Assembly (NCBI RefSeq): GCF_002285795.1
Contig: NZ_CP022961.1
Coordinates: forward strand, 6,352,501-6,416,500
Length of the DNA: 64,000 nt
Source: Plantactinospora sp. KBS50
Lineage (GTDB): Bacteria > Actinomycetota > Actinomycetes > Mycobacteriales > Micromonosporaceae
Direction: 5' to 3'
Under the pieces are notes generated by a model. That model worked only from the letters and a program-made list of their open reading frames with translations, searched no databases and was not told where the DNA came from. Below, one piece after another: positions 16,801 through 24,700 of this stretch (within the stretch, counting starts at the first letter, position 1; every line of letters begins with the position of its first letter). The position numbers were made by a program, and so were the translations under genes.

Positions 16801-19800
16801 CGCCCGGTCGTGGGCTCCGCCCCGATTTCCGGATCCGGGTGCGACGCCGGATCGCGGTGGGACGGGTCGACCTGGGACGGATCGGCCTGGGACGGATCGG
16901 CGGACGGATCGGCGGACGGATCGGCGTGGGACGGGTCGCGGTGGGCTGTCGGGTTGCCGTTCGCGGTGCCCGGCAGGGTCCCGGCCAGCGCGTCCACCCG
17001 GCCGGCGATCTCGCCGAGGCGGCGCCCGGCGCTCTCGACGGCCCGGGCCGAGTCGGCCAGCGTGGCCACGGCCGGATCGGTGAGCGCCGCCACCCGGGCC
17101 TCCTCGGCCGTGACCGGGTGGGCCGAGTCCCATGCCGTCCGGGCGTCCTTCGCCGACCCCTCGCGGATCTTGAGCAGGCCCTCGCGGATCGGGGCGACGA
17201 TGCCGCCGGTGATCAGATTCACCGGGCCGGCAACCGCCGCCGAGAGCGCGTGCGCCGCCGCGGCCACCCCCACGGTCGTACCGGCCTGCACCACCGGTCC
17301 CGCCGTCTGCTCCAGCACGAGCGTCCGCAGCGTCGGCCGGTTGCTGGGCCGGTCCGGCCCGTCGGCCTCCCGGCGGGCGGCCGGAACCGCCAGCCGGTCG
17401 GATGCCGGCCGGTCGGATGCCAGCCGATCCGATGCGACCCGCTGCGCCGGCGGCTGGTCCACCGTCCGGCGCGCGTCGCCGAACAGCAACCGGCGCAGCC
17501 CGTCCCGCATCCCGGTGCGCTGGCGGGTCCCGGCCAGCCGGCGTTCCAACTCGGCGACCTGCCGGTCCAGCGCCGTCACCCGTTCGGCGGCCCGCCCGGC
17601 CCGCCGGGTCACGGCGTCCAGCGGACCCTCGATCGCGGCGGCCGTCTCGCGCATCGGCGCATCGGCCGGGGCGACCGGATGGTCGGCATCCCAGCTCTCC
17701 CGGGACTCCTTCGCCGCCGCCTCCCGGCGGGCCACGATCGGATCGTTGACCATCGAGACCACGGCACCGGCCGCCGAACCGACCACTGCCACAACGCCGA
17801 GCGGGAAGTTGTGCGCCACCGATCCGGCGGCGACGGCCATCACCGCCGCCGAGGTGAACCCGGGCAGGTTCTCCACGGCGGACGTCCACCACGGCGGCAC
17901 CCTGGCCGGCCGCTGGCCGGCCGCGTCCGCGCGCTGCCCGTCCGCGCGCTGCCCGCCGCCGGCGCCGTCCGGTGCGCCGTCGGCGCCGCGCAGCCGCTCC
18001 CGCAGTGCCACGCCCGGGCGGTGGCCGAACCGCTCGACGAGTTCCCGCGCGTCGGCCGGCAGCAGCTCGCGGCGCCGGTCGGCACCGGGTCCGTCGGTCA
18101 GGCCGAGGCCGTCCAGCAGCGCCAGGATCTCCCGCCGGGATCGGAGTCCGGCCCACCGGCCCGCGGCGTCATGCTGGGCCGCGAGGCTGCGCAACTCCGC
18201 CAGCCGGCCGTGATCGTGCGGGCTGAGCCCGGTGCCCCGCGCAGCCGGGTCGCCACCGTCGGAGCCGCCGTCCGGTCCACCCCGGGTCGGGGTGGACGGG
18301 TCCGGCGAGGTCGACCCGGCGGAGTGTGCGGCGGAACCGTCCGGTGCCGGCCCGACCCGGCCGAACCGGCGCGGCGTACCCATCTGCTGTGCCCGCCGCT
18401 GCTCCCCGAGCAGCCGCTGCTGCACGGCCGACACCCGGGCGTCGAGGCCGCTGACCGCCTGGGTCAACTCGTTGGCGACGGCGGCCGGCCCGTCACCCCG
18501 GTCGGCCAGGGCTTCGCTGGCCGCCGCGTCCGCATCCGCGGTGTCCCGGGCCGCCTGCCGGGCGTCGTACCGGGCGCGCTGGTCCTCCGCGCTCAGCCCG
18601 ATCCGCTTGGCCGCCCACTTCGCCGGGCCGCTGACCAGGGCGGTGGCCGCGGCACCGGCGCCGACCACCATGGCGGCCAGCGGATTCTGCGAGACCTGTA
18701 GCGCCACCCCCGCCGCCGCACCGCCGGTGACGGCCGTCGCGGCCGCGTGCGTCACCAGGTACGCGCGCAGCCGCGGCAGGCCGGCGGGACGTGCGGTGCC
18801 CGAGTCGTCGGTGCCGCCGGGGCGCGTCCGGTCCGGGTCGGCCGGTCCGGCCACGTTCCGCCGGTCGCCTCGCGCCGACCGGTGGTCGGTGGCGACCGTA
18901 CCGGTCCGGGCGACGTCCACCTCGGCCAGTGCGGACCGGGCGGCCGCCGGCAGGCTGGCCAGCCGCTGGTCGGCACCGAGCATGCCGTCCCGCAGGCCGA
19001 GCCGGTCGATCACCTCGGTCAGTTCCCGGCGTGCCGCGGCCCGGGACCACCGGTCGGCCGTACGCGCCTGGTGCGCCGCGGTGACCAGCTCGGCAACGTC
19101 CGCGCGGGACAGCGGCGCCAGCACCGGGCCGTCGGTGGCTACGCTGCCGGGATGACCGCCGACGACCTGTTCGCCGCGATCCTGGCCAACCCCGAGGACC
19201 TCGACCTGCGGCTGCGCTACGCCGACGCCATCCAGGCCACCGACCCCGACCACGCCGAGCTGATCCGCGCCGCCATCAGCGGGTCCGACATCAACGACCG
19301 GACCCTCCGGCGCCGGCTGGCCGGCAACCGTCGGCTCGCGTCCCGGCCGGTTGACGGGCTGGTCGACTCCTTCGTCGTACGCAACGGTTTCGTCGAGTCC
19401 GTCACGATGAGCGGAACCGGTCTCCTGGACCATGGTGATCTGGTCTGGCAGCGCGCCCCCGTCCGCCACCTCAAACTCACCGACATCGGCGACCTGCTGC
19501 CCCGGATCGTCGCCTCGCCGCTGCTGGACCGGCTCACCGCGCTCGACCTCAGCGGCAACCCGATCGGCGACGCCGGCGTCCGCGTCCTGGCCGACGGCCG
19601 CCACCTGCGCCGGTTGCGCTGGCTGCGGCTGAACTCCTGCGAGATCGGCGCGGCCGGCGCCGAAACGCTCGCCGCGACCCGCAACCTGCCCGCTCTCCGG
19701 TACGTCGGGCTGGACGACAACCGGGTTCCGATCACGCCCTACGGCTCCGGACAGGACATCACCGGCGGGCCGCTGTGGGTCGAGCGCCCCCCGCTGGCCG

Positions 19801-21776
19801 ACGACCTGGACGCCCGTTACGGTCCGCTGCCCTGGCTCAGCTCCGAGTGGGCCAGGAGTCGCGGCGTCCCGTGGGAACGGGTCTGATCCGGGGCCGTCAC
19901 CCGGCACCGGCCCGCTCCCCGGCGTGCCCGGTCCCACTCCCCGGTTGGCCTCGGCGATCCGCTGCGCGTGGAAACGGATGCTGGCCTCGATGCCGCGGGA
20001 GTCGTCCGGCAACATGGCTGCCTGGGCACTGAGCGCGTCCCCCAGGACGGCGAAGTCCGCCAACCGGCGCACCAGCGCGGGGCTGACGCTGGCCGCCCCG
20101 AGCACCCGGAGCCGCCCGGAGGCGTCGCTCAGGCCGAGCACGTCCAGCGGCGGCGGATCGCCGTCCCGCGACGGGCCGCCGTCGAGCGAGGGGCCGGTGA
20201 GCGGCGCGAGGTCGACCCGGGACAGCAGGCGCGCCGCGCCGCCGTCCGCCGCCGCGTCCTGCCCGATCGACACGACCACCCGGTCGTACGTGTGCCGGCT
20301 GCCGTCGGTGAACTCGACCTGGAAGCCGCCGTCCACGGTGTGCCGCAGGGTCACGATCTCCCGCAGCGACATCTCGACCCGAGCGCGGACCTCCGCCGAA
20401 TAGGCGCCGAGGCCCGGCACCGTGTTCCGGCGGTTGTAGCCCCGCTCGAAGCTCCTGCGCAGTTGCCGTTCGACGTCCACCGCGGGGTCCCCGGTGGTCT
20501 CGGCCGGGCTCAGCGCCTCCGGCCGGGCCGACCAGTCCACGGTGGCAGCTTCCGAGACCGCCGCCTGCTCCACGTCCCATGCACCCGAGGCACCCGCGCC
20601 GAACACCAGGACCCGGTCGCCCGGCCGGTAGGCGTCGGCGAGGTTGTGCCCGCCGAAATTTATCGGCGGGGTCGCCGGCCGCGGGTCGGTCCAACTGCCG
20701 TCCGGGGCGTAGCCGAGCCGGTCGCGCAGGTCGGCGGGCAATGCCGCCGGGTCGACCGCACCGCCGTTCGGGGCGTACACCCGGCCGGTGCCGGGGTCCA
20801 CCGAGTAGCCGGAATCCGCATCCACCACCAGAGGATCGGTCAGCCGGCCCGCGCCGTCGGCCAGCCGTCCGGTGCCGTCGGCGGCGCTGTTCGGTACCCG
20901 GGCCGGGCCGGGACCGCTGACCACGTCGACGCTGGCCGCGTAGACCTGACGGCCGCCGACCGTGACCCGGTAGTTGGCGCCGGCCGGCCAGCCGGTGGCC
21001 TCCGCCGGTCGCGGCTCGACGTCCGTGACCGGACCCCGATACGTCGGCATCCCGTGCAGCGCGCGGGCCGCGCCGACGGCGGCGGCGAACGTGCTCGACG
21101 GGAGGAACCGGCTGCCCTCCTCGGCAAGGTCCGCCGGCTGGAACGGCAGGCCGGGCAGTTCCAGTTCGGACGGCACCTGGCCCATCAGCAGGTCCTGCCG
21201 GTCATGCCAGGGATCGGTGCCCTCCGAGACGCACAGCACCGGCGGCAGCCCGTGCCCGCTGTCCCCGGGCGCGCCCAGCGTGACGAAGTCGGCGGTGGCC
21301 GCCCAGCCCCCGCCGAGCACCAGCCGGTCGAAAACGTGCCCGGGGTCCGTGGCGAGCGCCCCGTCCACCCGCGCGGTCAGGGCGGCGTCGGCCGCGTCGC
21401 GCAGCGCGATCGCCTCCTCCGCCCAGGTGCGGGCCGCCGTGCGTACCGCCTGCTGGGTCTGCCGCAACCGTTCGGTGAGGTCGAGGTCCGCGCCCGTGTC
21501 CGCCGCCGCGACCAACTCGGCCACCTGCGCGTACGCGGCACCCAACTCGGTCTGGATGAGCGCGAGCCGGGTCCGGGCGGCGTCCGGTCCGACCACCGGG
21601 ACGTTGCCGTCCAGACCGTGCACGGGATGTGCCGGCTGCCGCTCCAGCAGGCCCGAGGAGATCAGCAGGCCGAGCGCCTCCGCCCGGGTCTGCGCCGCCC
21701 ACGCCGGATCGCCCTCGGCGGCCCGGGCGTCCGCCAACGCGACCCGCAACTCGGCGAGGCGGCCCAGGTCGGCGGG
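13698..21776 (-). CDS. giant polymorphic toxin, C-terminal part (FAD-like, helical repeat and calpain-like modules)
   Basis: Open for about 2,690 codons, continuing the frame from 29920 after a 1-base shift at 21774-21777. Modules in order: a helical repeat (ADLGRLAELRVALADARAAE); a Rossmann-type segment DRVLVFGAGASGAWDVEQA with YDRVVVSIGQDA, resembling FAD/NAD-binding domains; four repeats of a ~70-residue helical unit (DHGRLAEL or RADVAEL type), mostly followed by Ala/Val-rich hydrophobic stretches near 18700, 17800, 17250 and 16400; a Zn-peptidase-like RALAHEVAELSTL; finally a calpain-type cysteine peptidase with QQGRLGDCGMLAG (Cys), EPGHAYEVV (His) and IRLRNPWNR (Asn). The section 19150-19890 is the antisense of an LRR gene. 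Likely secreted through the ESX system; targets unknown. Confidence 0.65.
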   Translation of the reverse strand, partial: PADLGRLAELRVALADARAAEGDPAWAAQTRAEALGLLISSGLLERQPAHPVHGLDGNVPVVGPDAARTRLALIQTELGAAYAQVAELVAAADTGADLDLTERLRQTQQAVRTAARTWAEEAIALRDAADAALTARVDGALATDPGHVFDRLVLGGGWAATADFVTLGAPGDSGHGLPPVLCVSEGTDPWHDRQDLLMGQVPSELELPGLPFQPADLAEEGSRFLPSSTFAAAVGAARALHGMPTYRGPVTDVEPRPAEATGWPAGANYRVTVGGRQVYAASVDVVSGPGPARVPNSAADGTGRLADGAGRLTDPLVVDADSGYSVDPGTGRVYAPNGGAVDPAALPADLRDRLGYAPDGSWTDPRPATPPINFGGHNLADAYRPGDRVLVFGAGASGAWDVEQAAVSEAATVDWSARPEALSPAETTGDPAVDVERQLRRSFERGYNRRNTVPGLGAYSAEVRARVEMSLREIVTLRHTVDGGFQVEFTDGSRHTYDRVVVSIGQDAAADGGAARLLSRVDLAPLTGPSLDGGPSRDGDPPPLDVLGLSDASGRLRVLGAASVSPALVRRLADFAVLGDALSAQAAMLPDDSRGIEASIRFHAQRIAEANRGVGPGTPGSGPVPGDGPGSDPFPRDAATPGPLGAEPGQRTVTGVQVVGQRGALDPQRPAGDVLSGAVGRDRNPVVVQPDVPESGQVAGRGERFGAGRADLAGVQPQPAQPAQVAAVGQDADAGVADRVAAEVERGEPVQQRRGDDPGQQVADVGEFEVADGGALPDQITMVQETGSAHRDGLDETVAYDEGVDQPVNRPGREPTVAGQPAPEGPVVDVGPADGGADQLGVVGVGGLDGVGVAQPQVEVLGVGQDRGEQVVGGHPGSVATDGPVLAPLSRADVAELVTAAHQARTADRWSRAAARRELTEVIDRLGLRDGMLGADQRLASLPAAARSALAEVDVARTGTVATDHRSARGDRRNVAGPADPDRTRPGGTDDSGTARPAGLPRLRAYLVTHAAATAVTGGAAAGVALQVSQNPLAAMVVGAGAAATALVSGPAKWAAKRIGLSAEDQRARYDARQAARDTADADAAASEALADRGDGPAAVANELTQAVSGLDARVSAVQQRLLGEQRRAQQMGTPRRFGRVGPAPDGSAAHSAGSTSPDPSTPTRGGPDGGSDGGDPAARGTGLSPHDHGRLAELRSLAAQHDAAGRWAGLRSRREILALLDGLGLTDGPGADRRRELLPADARELVERFGHRPGVALRERLRGADGAPDGAGGGQRADGQRADAAGQRPARVPPWWTSAVENLPGFTSAAVMAVAAGSVAHNFPLGVVAVVGSAAGAVVSMVNDPIVARREAAAKESRESWDADHPVAPADAPMRETAAAIEGPLDAVTRRAGRAAERVTALDRQVAELERRLAGTRQRTGMRDGLRRLLFGDARRTVDQPPAQRVASDRLASDRPASDRLAVPAARREADGPDRPSNRPTLRTLVLEQTAGPVVQAGTTVGVAAAAHALSAAVAGPVNLITGGIVAPIREGLLKIREGSAKDARTAWDSAHPVTAEEARVAALTDPAVATLADSARAVESAGRRLGEIAGRVDALAGTLPGTANGNPTAHRDPSHADPSADPSADPSQADPSQVDPSHRDPASHPDPEIGAEPTTGRPVPLGRADVAELLTAARQVRGADPWSARPAVRELHAIIDRLGLRAGTPGTAERIAGLPVEAREVIAQFGGDPAGRAARLDRVVAERRAAEDRRPTGLPRLRVYLLSSLGTTMAAAAAGTAVAVAIGSPLAAVIPIAAAVAAPVLGAVKWQGKRLGLATDDRRARFDARTEARTAAERADRMVERVGVPLSDLDRATGRLESDLAGAQRRVDDLADRLARGRRRAGLLSRFRSWADGHRTDPPGDAAPDPAAGTPDAGGTGDSGRPDAGRITAARVPDSAFHGLGRPAADPAAVLATARYAMAQIGPAAGAGVVELSPGHYEIRSAGTPPLRVWLSAAPLADATVAQTVRNADGTFTVTVSDRAVDEVVTRALAHEVAELSTLHAAGAALVGPLDPGNVAGPIDPAGLTAHDHGRMAEIRVLSGEYRDADRAGRLRIRAEIAALVDHLGLRLDNPDAAARWRLLPADIPARLSRLTVSRLTPADVSEALRGVPDPTETHRVRGFDHWRRATVDGRPLPADQLANRLHELALRAEHSQQSMPRLPAYAGRIVGLPAPALAEIAKTDSRLAARVAAEGVYVDLTGRFDLRPYAVEGGPEIRLGPVPDEADLSTERGRRGLLDADRKHAEARLPTWYDADPARPPAPAGHSLHYVGDARVMMLVPDALTAALDGLVPKPVPRPMAPGGPTEATAARVSAVADRLAVPAVQGRRPEYGRAEFQGTGAPAPIFAGPPRREQVQQGRLGDCGMLAGIGAVAGHLPAAYARMFRPNPDGSVDVHLYESTLPGVATAPTGRRLRITVHPDVPVHGGGRMSAYADQSVQVHTGWAALLEKAVAAVDRTWTDARWQQWRRQWAALDPHHDRSEPDPAGYARLNAGSVPALWAELLTQLTGEPARTDRFDRVPGREGDTEARLHRLLAAGNPVIASTMSQHRYPPYLRAGLPFGLEPGHAYEVVAVEDGHIRLRNPWNRQHPAPMPVRAFLDLMAQGYAHLDRRPAPPSPPARGATRCRRCGRTGPGCRTPTGSVGSGSGRSTTT
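19152..19886 (+). CDS. leucine-rich repeat protein with repeat-companion (TIGR02996-like) N-terminus
   Basis: 244 residues on the strand opposite to the toxin in which it lies. The N-terminus MTADDLFAAILANPEDLDLR with RLRYADAIQATDPDHAELIR matches the repeat-companion domain that precedes LRR arrays in bacteria. Two to three LRR units follow: LLDRLTALDLSGNPIGDAGV, RRLRWLRLNSCEIGAAGAET, LPALRYVGLDDNRV. The complement translates only into low-complexity Gly/Val/Asp sequence, so this strand is the real coding one. Such proteins probably mediate protein-protein contacts. The ribosome site is weak. It sits in a linker between two toxin modules and looks inserted there. Confidence 0.8.
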   Translation: MTADDLFAAILANPEDLDLRLRYADAIQATDPDHAELIRAAISGSDINDRTLRRRLAGNRRLASRPVDGLVDSFVVRNGFVESVTMSGTGLLDHGDLVWQRAPVRHLKLTDIGDLLPRIVASPLLDRLTALDLSGNPIGDAGVRVLADGRHLRRLRWLRLNSCEIGAAGAETLAATRNLPALRYVGLDDNRVPITPYGSGQDITGGPLWVERPPLADDLDARYGPLPWLSSEWARSRGVPWERV

Positions 21777-24700
21777 GTGAGCACGCGCTCGCCCGAGCCC
21801 TCCGGCCGGGCGCCCTCGGCGAGCGCCGTGGTGGCGTCCAGCCGCAGGCCCACCGCCCGATCCTGGGCGACGGTGTCGACCTCGGCGAGCGCTGCGGCGA
21901 CGGCACACCGGATGTGGTCCGGCTCAGCGCTCGCCGAGACCCGCACCACCGCTTCCGGTCCGGACATGTCGATGGACGCCACCGGCGCCACCGGCAGGTC
22001 GGCCGGCACGATCACCGGCACGATGGTGACCCGGAACGGACCGGTGGCCGTGTCCAGCGTGACGGTGCCGGCGGCGGCGTCGACGGCGGCGCCCATCGGC
22101 AGCGGCCCATCGGTGAGAGCTCGCCGGATCGCCACGCCGGTCCGCGCCGGATCCGCGTCCAACAGCGCGCCGCCGAACGTCGCCCCGGTGGCGGCCCGCC
22201 ACAGGTCCGGGCCGCCATCGTCGTCCAGCCCACCACCGTCACCCGGCGGGCCATCGCCCGGCTCACCGCCGCCCGGCCGGCCGGAGACGCTTCCCGGGCC
22301 GTCGGATGGACCGGGGTCCACGCCGTCCGAACCGGCGGCTACGTCGCCGGTTGCTCCGTCGTCGGCCAGACCTGGCGACCGGACGTCTGCCCCGTCTGCC
22401 TCGCTGCCTTGTACTCCTCGATGATCAGTCGAGGTGGCAGGCTGCGATGCGCCGTCACCACCCCGTCCTGGTCGATGATGAACACGCCCTGACCCACGTG
22501 CATCCCCTGCGCCCGCTGTTCCGGCGAGAGGATCTCCTGCGCCGCCCAGCCGAACTCGAACGGGTGAAGCGCTATCTGATTCTGCGTCCCGAGGAGCCGA
22601 CTCATCAGCTCGCGTGCCTCGTCCTCCGTCATGGCCACCTTCCGCTGATGGATCGGTCGTACGCCCCGGCGGGGTGACGCTATCGGGTGCGTTCCCGGCA
22701 GTGTCGACCGCCACACCGAGGTTGACCATGGGTGCGGGCATCGACCACAGCGTGTGCGTCGCCGCCAGGTAGTCCACCGGCGGTTGGGACCACGTCATGC
22801 CGCTCTGCGGATCCCACCACACCGGCCCCGAACCATCCGCCGGGTTCACGATCACGAACGCGTGAGCGCCGGCGGACCGCACGTTCCCGTCGACATCCAC
22901 CACCGGCTGACCGGTGAGCGGATCGAAGGCCACCCAGTCCGCCACCACCAACGCCGACGCGCCCGGACCCGCCTCGGCGATCCGCCGGTGCAGGTCGGCG
23001 TACTGCTGGGCCACCCGGGGAGCGCGCTCGGCCGGCGTACCCGGCAGGTCGGCGGGCTGGGCGTCCCACTGTCCGCCCAGCCACTGCGACGCCCGAGCGA
23101 TCCCACCCCGCTCACCCGACTGCGAATCAACCGACCCATCAGGACCGACATCCGCCCACCGCGGCGCCGACACCTGCGGCTCGCCCGCAAAACTCGACAA
23201 CGCCGACAACGAACAATCCAGACAGTTGTTACTCCGCCCCCGAACCAGCGGACCACCATCATTCACAATCTGCCCGTACGGATGAGTCGCCGGATTGGCG
23301 CCCAGCACGTACCCGTTGCCGTCCGGACGCACCAGCGTGGAGGCGACGTACGTCCGGTACTCCGGGCTCTCCACCGGCGCCAGTTCACCCGGGCCGATGA
23401 CGCGGGTGCCGGCCAGGTCGCTCAGAGCGGCGGCACCTTGCGGTTCCGGGTGGGGGTCCGCTACCGGCTGCTGCCCTCCTGGCAGATCCGGGTCAGTTCC
23501 TTCTCCGTCGGCGAACGGCCGTGCCTCGTGGGTCGGCCGACCTCCGCCCTGCTGATCGGTACCGGCGACCGTGTTGGACGTCGGAGGCCCACCCGTCGGG
23601 CTGACCGGTGCGAGCGGCATCGAGTACAGCGTGTGCGTCGCCGCCACGTACTGTGCCGGCGGCTGGGACCACGTCATACCGCTCTGCGGATCCCACCACA
23701 CCGGCCCCGAACCATCCGCCGGATTCACGATCACGAACGCGTGCGCACCGGCCGACTGCACATTCCCGTCGAGATCCACCATCGGCTGACCGGTGTGTGG
23801 ATCGAAGGCCACCCAGTCCGCCACCACCAACGCCGACGCGCCCGGACCTTCCTGCGCCACCTGGTGCTGCAACATGTCGTACTGCCATGACACCCAGGCT
23901 GCCCGCTCCGCGGGCGTGCCGGGCATCGTCGGCAGCGGGTTCCACTGTCCGCCCAGCCACTGCGACGCCCGAGCGATCCCACCCCGCTCACCCGACTGCG
24001 AATCAACCAACCCATCAGGATTGACATCCGCCCACCGCGGCGCCGAAACCTGCGGCACGCCCGCAAAACTCGACAACGCCGACAACGAACAATCCAGACA
24101 GTTGTTACTCCGCCCCCGAACCAGCGGACCACCATCATTCACAATCTGCCCGTACGGATGCGTCGCCGGATTCGCCCCGACCACAAACCCGTCGCCGCCC
24201 GGATCCAGCAGGCTCGATGCAAGGTCCGCCTGGAACTGCGGGCTCTCGATGGGCGCCAGTTCGCCCGGACCCTCGACCCGGGTACCCGGCAACGGCGGTC
24301 GGCCGCTCTGATCCGACGGTCCACCGTCCTGCGGCGACTCCGGATGCGGCCCGGAGTCCCCTACCTCGACATTCCCGGGCGCCCGTTCGGGCCGGCCACC
24401 CGACAGATCCGGGTCAGCTCCTCCTCGCTCGGCAACGGCACCGGCGTGAACCCCGCCGTCGCCCGCTCCGCCGTCGCCCGGTCCGCTGGTATGAGGATAA
24501 GGTCGTCCCGGTCCGGGTCCAGCCACGTCGCTGCCACTTCCGGGCGGAACTCCCAGGTCTTGTGCCGGTAGCCCCGGCACACCGCCTGAGTCGGACCGAG
24601 ACTGTCCGCCACGGCCAGAACGTTCACCGGAGGCCCGTCCGGCTCGGTCCGTTTCATCATCAGGTAGTAGTCGAAGGTCAGCCTCTCCATCGCTCAGGTC

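Noticed and set aside
11641-18701. Very long plus-strand open frames (852 and 1,621 codons) across the toxin region
   Set aside because: Arg/Gly/Pro/His-rich shadows without ribosome sites; the minus strand has the recognisable domains.
22690-24290. Duplicated Tox-PL region as a mobile element
   Set aside because: No integrase, transposase or target duplications; unequal exchange within the toxin explains it.
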